Below are positions 8,251-10,823 of a stretch of 10,823 bases of DNA, piece by piece. The position numbers and the translations under genes were made by a program. The first letter of the stretch is position 1; every line of letters begins with the position of its first letter. The stretch spans positions 4,825 to 15,647 of the forward strand of contig JAAAVE010000251.1 of the NCBI GenBank assembly GCA_015679605.1, in the 5' to 3' direction. The notes beneath the pieces are model-generated. The model did no database searches, was not told the origin of the DNA, and worked only from the letters and a program-made list of their open reading frames with translations. Source of the stretch: Podila epigama (lineage: Eukaryota; Mortierellomycota; Mortierellomycetes; Mortierellales; Mortierellaceae).

Positions 8251-8484
8251 TGTGAAGAGCGATTTTCGACAAATGGAAGAGTGTGAGATTGGAATTATTT
8301 TTTTTTCACTCTCAACAACCTTTTGAAGAAAAAACATAAAATAAAAAGTCACGGCAATGGTCAATCACGTGAGCTATATTTTCCTACCGCAGCTTCAGCT
8401 AAAAAAAAAACCGCAGTTGAACCATCTTCTGTCACTTGGTCGTAACAGCCCAAGTTGTGCTGCCGTATTGTGGCTGCGGTATCT
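8251..8484 (-). promoter_or_regulatory. eIF5B 5' leader and proximal promoter
   Basis: Read toward eIF5B, the region holds the palindrome TCACGTGA (8365-8372, about 115 nt upstream of the ATG), a TATA-like AATATAG just beyond it, and a cluster of CCGCAG elements. TCACGTGA is the classic E-box bound by Cbf1/Pho4-type bHLH factors in fungi; which factor acts here is unknown. The leader between 8334 and 8251 has no ATG after the one at 8337. Confidence 0.5.
8385..8481. repeat. Inverted repeat TACCGCAGC / GCTGCGGTA with an extra CCGCAG copy
   Basis: TACCGCAGC at 8385-8393 is perfectly inverted as GCTGCGGTA at 8473-8481. A third CCGCAG lies at 8411-8416 after ten As. GCTGCCGTAT at 8459-8468 is a one-mismatch direct copy of GCTGCGGTAT at 8473-8482. 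The cluster lies in the eIF5B promoter. Confidence 0.7.
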
Positions 8485-9629
8485 TGAGTAAAACGATTGT
8501 ACTTTTTTGCTCTCTGTTCAAGAAAACGCTTGCGCGCGTCAAGGAATGGTAAATGTCTCTTAGGGACTGGTTCAAAAAAGTTGTGGAGAAATCCTTTTTT
8601 TACAACACCTGCATAGGCATAGGCATACGCCCGCGTGTCTTTCTGTGATGTCTGTGCCTGAACATGTGCTTTGCCAAACAGAACAAACGAATCGATGTGT
8701 TTGTTTTTTTTTGTATGCTCTTCTAGGTCGTGTGAGGTACGCGATCATTCATTCACCCTTGCAAAGTTGCTACAAGACTATTCCAACCCCAAGAGAACAA
8801 GAAAACAAAAATAAAGGAGGCGGAGGTATGACCAATTGAAAAGCGCGGTTCTTTGAATGCACCCATCCATCTTTTTGCAGCAGACAGATAGACACACCTC
8901 ACAATGCTCATATCATAGCTCATGGATAGATATTTCGAAGAAGCTGCAGATATGGAATACGCAAGGCGAGATGAGATTCCGAGATGAATTGATGTTATGT
9001 TTAATGTGTTGTCAGGGACAGAACCAACGACAGATGCTTGGATCACATGGCTGTTGGATGTTGTTGCCATCATTGGAGTGTCGGTTCCTTTGTACCTGCG
9101 TTATTGCGTTATGCTTTCTGTCAGCTTGATGCCATTTTCTTGTGTTCCATGCAGTTGACCCGGCCTGCAACAACTTTTTTTTGGGAACGGATACAGGAGT
9201 CAGCCAATGACCATTACAGAAATGAGTCGATAATGTCACAGCATGCCATTCTGAGGGCTCTCATTCTGTCCAATGAGCATTGACACGGAAAAAAAGAGTC
9301 ATTTTCACCCTCCTCTTTCTCCTTGGGCGAAATGTTAAACTAAAAAAGAGTTGGTTCTTGTTCCATTATTACAGTTGCAGTGCTATGGGGTTATGGGGTA
9401 TTGTATTTGTATTTGGACATTGGTGATCATGGGGGAAGGTGGGGAAGAGGTAAACATGAATAAGCCTTTGCCTTGGACATGAACACTGACTATGGCCTTG
9501 GATAGGGGGGAGGGAGGGAAGTACGATACCAACACCACGAGATGAATCAGGCGAGAAGAAGACCAACAAAAAGAAGCCGAATAAAAAAAAAATAAAAAAC
9601 GGTGTGATCTGCATTTTCTCTTAATGCAA
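8485..9629. other. Intergenic region without a securely supported gene
   Basis: About 1.1 kb separate the eIF5B promoter from the TATA box of the transporter gene. It contains a GCATAG short tandem repeat (8611-8627), oligo-T tracts and an A/G-rich stretch before 8827. G-rich runs lie at 9386-9399, 9430-9450 and 9506-9519. Some frames between about 8857 and 9283 are open on the plus strand, but none shows a recognisable protein or a convincing complete gene structure. No tRNA was seen. Confidence 0.55.
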
Positions 9630-9637
9630 TATAAAAG
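9630..9637 (+). promoter_or_regulatory. TATA box of the amino acid permease gene
   Basis: The sequence TATAAAAG is a canonical TATA element and the clearest in the window. Directly downstream is a pyrimidine-rich stretch (about 9651-9721), where fungal transcription often starts. The ATG at 9645 is too close to the TATA box to be in the mRNA. Confidence 0.65.
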
Positions 9638-9647
9638 ACTGAGCATG

Positions 9648-9960
9648 TCACCCTTTTTTTTTTGTATTCCTTTCTTTCTTCATTGTCTTCTTTTCTCCTT
9701 TTTCCATTATTCTTCTTCTTTAGTACCAACTCAACTCAACTCAACTCAACTCAACACACTTCACACTTCATATTTCATCTTATTCACTCTTGACATCCAC
9801 TCCTCCCTTCATTCACACTCTATCCTTCTACAGAAACCACCACTCGTAGTACACCAGCTCGTCGATTTCATTCAGGGTCCTTTAGAAAGCCTTCTTCATC
9901 TTTACCCATCAGGGCCTCTGTAGCCACCTTCAACCAACCCTCCAACTACATATATACCCC
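9648..9960 (+). other. Probable long, ATG-free 5' leader of the amino acid permease gene
   Basis: No ATG occurs in these 313 nt; about five would be expected by chance. The stretch is poor in G, first CT-rich and then CA-rich, so it should be weakly folded. It ends just before the predicted start codon at 9961. Two frames are open within it but neither has an initiation codon. Confidence 0.55.
9727..9755 (+). repeat. (CAACT)n pentanucleotide repeat, 5.8 copies
   Basis: Five perfect CAACT units are followed by CAAC, inside the predicted 5' leader of the transporter. The repeat lacks G, so it cannot form stable structure. Confidence 0.9.
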
Positions 9961-10823
9961 ATGGCCCCACCACGGAGCCACTCAAGTGCTTTGCGCACAG
10001 GAACATGTTCAGTACTTGAAGGTACTTTTTTTTGCTGTTCATTGTCTGTCAACGTTTCCTTGTCTACTGTCTTTCATCCCCTTGCCTATCTCCACTTTTA
10101 TTCTGCAACGTCAACACAAAACGCAAAATGCATCCTGCATCCTTCATACTTCATACCATCACCAACAACAAAAATGAAAGCCTTCATCATCCAACAACAG
10201 CACTAAAAATGGGACACAGCACGTGCTCGTTCCTTGTTTGTCCAACCAATGAATGCGATTCTTGAGCCATTCGCCTGCGCAATTTCGCCATAGTCAAGAT
10301 AGGCGCTACATTTTTGACGTGACACCATTTCCGTGTTACTTTGCCCCATGGGATGGGGATGGGATGAAGGAGCGCATTGACTGCAGTTGTTGCAACATTA
10401 GTCAGATGCAGGCTTTATAATTAGTATTGTTATGACCCATACCTTAACCCATCCTCCTTTTCATTTATCCTTCCCATATTTAGTTTCCTTCAACATCCTG
10501 AACTGTACTGTGGGCTCGGGCATTCTTGCGTTGGCCTTTGCCATCAAGTATGTATTTTTGTCTCTCTTTTCTTGTGCTTGATGACACCATGGGCGCGAAA
10601 GTTTAGTTTGAAACTTTTACTCATCATAGTCACCTATCATGACCTATTCATTGTAGGGAAAGCGGGTTTGGACTTGGCATCATCCTCTCTATAGTCGTAG
10701 CTATCCTCACGTGGTTGGCCCTCTACATCCTCATTATCTCTGGCAACAAGATCGGTGCCTTCAAGTTTGCCACACTTTGTGAAGGTAACATTCTTACTGG
10801 AGACACAATTTGCCATGTGCAAA
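9961..10823 (+). CDS. Amino acid/auxin permease family transporter, N-terminal part (3' partial)
   Basis: This is a predicted membrane amino acid transporter of the AAAP (Aa_trans, SLC36/SLC38-like) family. Proposed exons are 9961-10021, 10484-10547 and 10657-10784, with phases that join without a stop. The first exon encodes about 20 hydrophilic residues (MAPPRSHSS...). The second encodes VSFNILNCTVGSGILALAFA, with the family's GSGIL signature in the unwound first membrane helix. The third encodes IKESGFGLGIILSIVVA and then ILTWLALYILIISGNKIG, the second membrane segment. In fungi such proteins act at the plasma membrane or vacuole; the location here is not shown. Exons 2 and 3 are firm. Exon 1 rests on the first ATG after the TATA box, matching phase, and a weaker donor (GTACTT, intron of 462 nt). 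The donor at 10785 (GTAACA) is likely; the frame is otherwise open to the window edge. Substrate cannot be named. Confidence 0.82.

Noticed and set aside
8567-8580. GGTTCAAAAAA resembling a tRNA B box
   Set aside because: There is no matching A box, acceptor stem or cloverleaf around it.
9386-9519. G-rich runs as a possible G-quadruplex
   Set aside because: No stretch has four well-spaced runs with short loops. The closest, at 9506-9519, has three runs. This is too weak to call.
9624-9923. Open frame beginning at an ATG inside the region of the TATA box
   Set aside because: Its ATG overlaps the TATA element and its translation is low-complexity Phe/Ser/Leu from pyrimidine tracts. It is not a plausible protein.
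1-10823. CRISPR array, insertion sequence, secondary-metabolite or defence gene cluster
   Set aside because: There are no spaced direct repeats, no transposase-like frame with terminal repeats, and no clustered enzymes. All recognised genes are ordinary eukaryotic housekeeping genes.

Overview
The window looks like nuclear DNA of an early-diverging filamentous fungus, most likely Mucoromycota. The genes carry several short spliceosomal introns with GTAAGT/GTATGT-type donors and CTAAC-like branch sites. A respiratory complex I subunit is present, so this is not a Saccharomyces-type yeast. The SSRP1 homologue has no HMG box, which is the fungal Pob3 form. The phylum is my inference; no marker in the window fixes a genus.

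Layout. At the left edge (53-601, +) is the last exon of a SAMHD1-like dNTP triphosphohydrolase. Converging on it (942-1594, -, three exons) is the 106-residue NDUFB11/ESSS subunit of complex I. A divergent promoter of about 450 bp separates that gene from POB3 (2043-4060, +, four exons, 542 residues), the small subunit of the FACT histone chaperone. POB3 converges, with only 134 bp between stop codons, on the translation GTPase eIF5B (4195-8250, -, four exons, 1134 residues). Upstream of eIF5B lies about 1.7 kb without a securely supported gene (8251-9960). It holds a palindromic E-box and a CCGCAG motif cluster on the eIF5B side, and a TATA box with an ATG-free pyrimidine-rich leader on the right side. 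The leader belongs to an amino acid/auxin permease family transporter (9961 to the right edge, +), of which the N-terminus and the first two membrane segments are visible.

The genes do not form a pathway; this is an ordinary housekeeping neighbourhood of alternating convergent and divergent pairs. The main corrections it offers are gene models. The eIF5B reading frame appears to end at 4314, but that stop is made by a splice donor, and a four-codon terminal exon lies at 4195-4210. The eIF5B start codon sits in a tiny exon 432 bp upstream of the second exon. The complex I subunit and the transporter are split into exons so short that a simple reading-frame search misses them. I found no rRNA, tRNA, CRISPR array, insertion sequence or other new multi-gene system.
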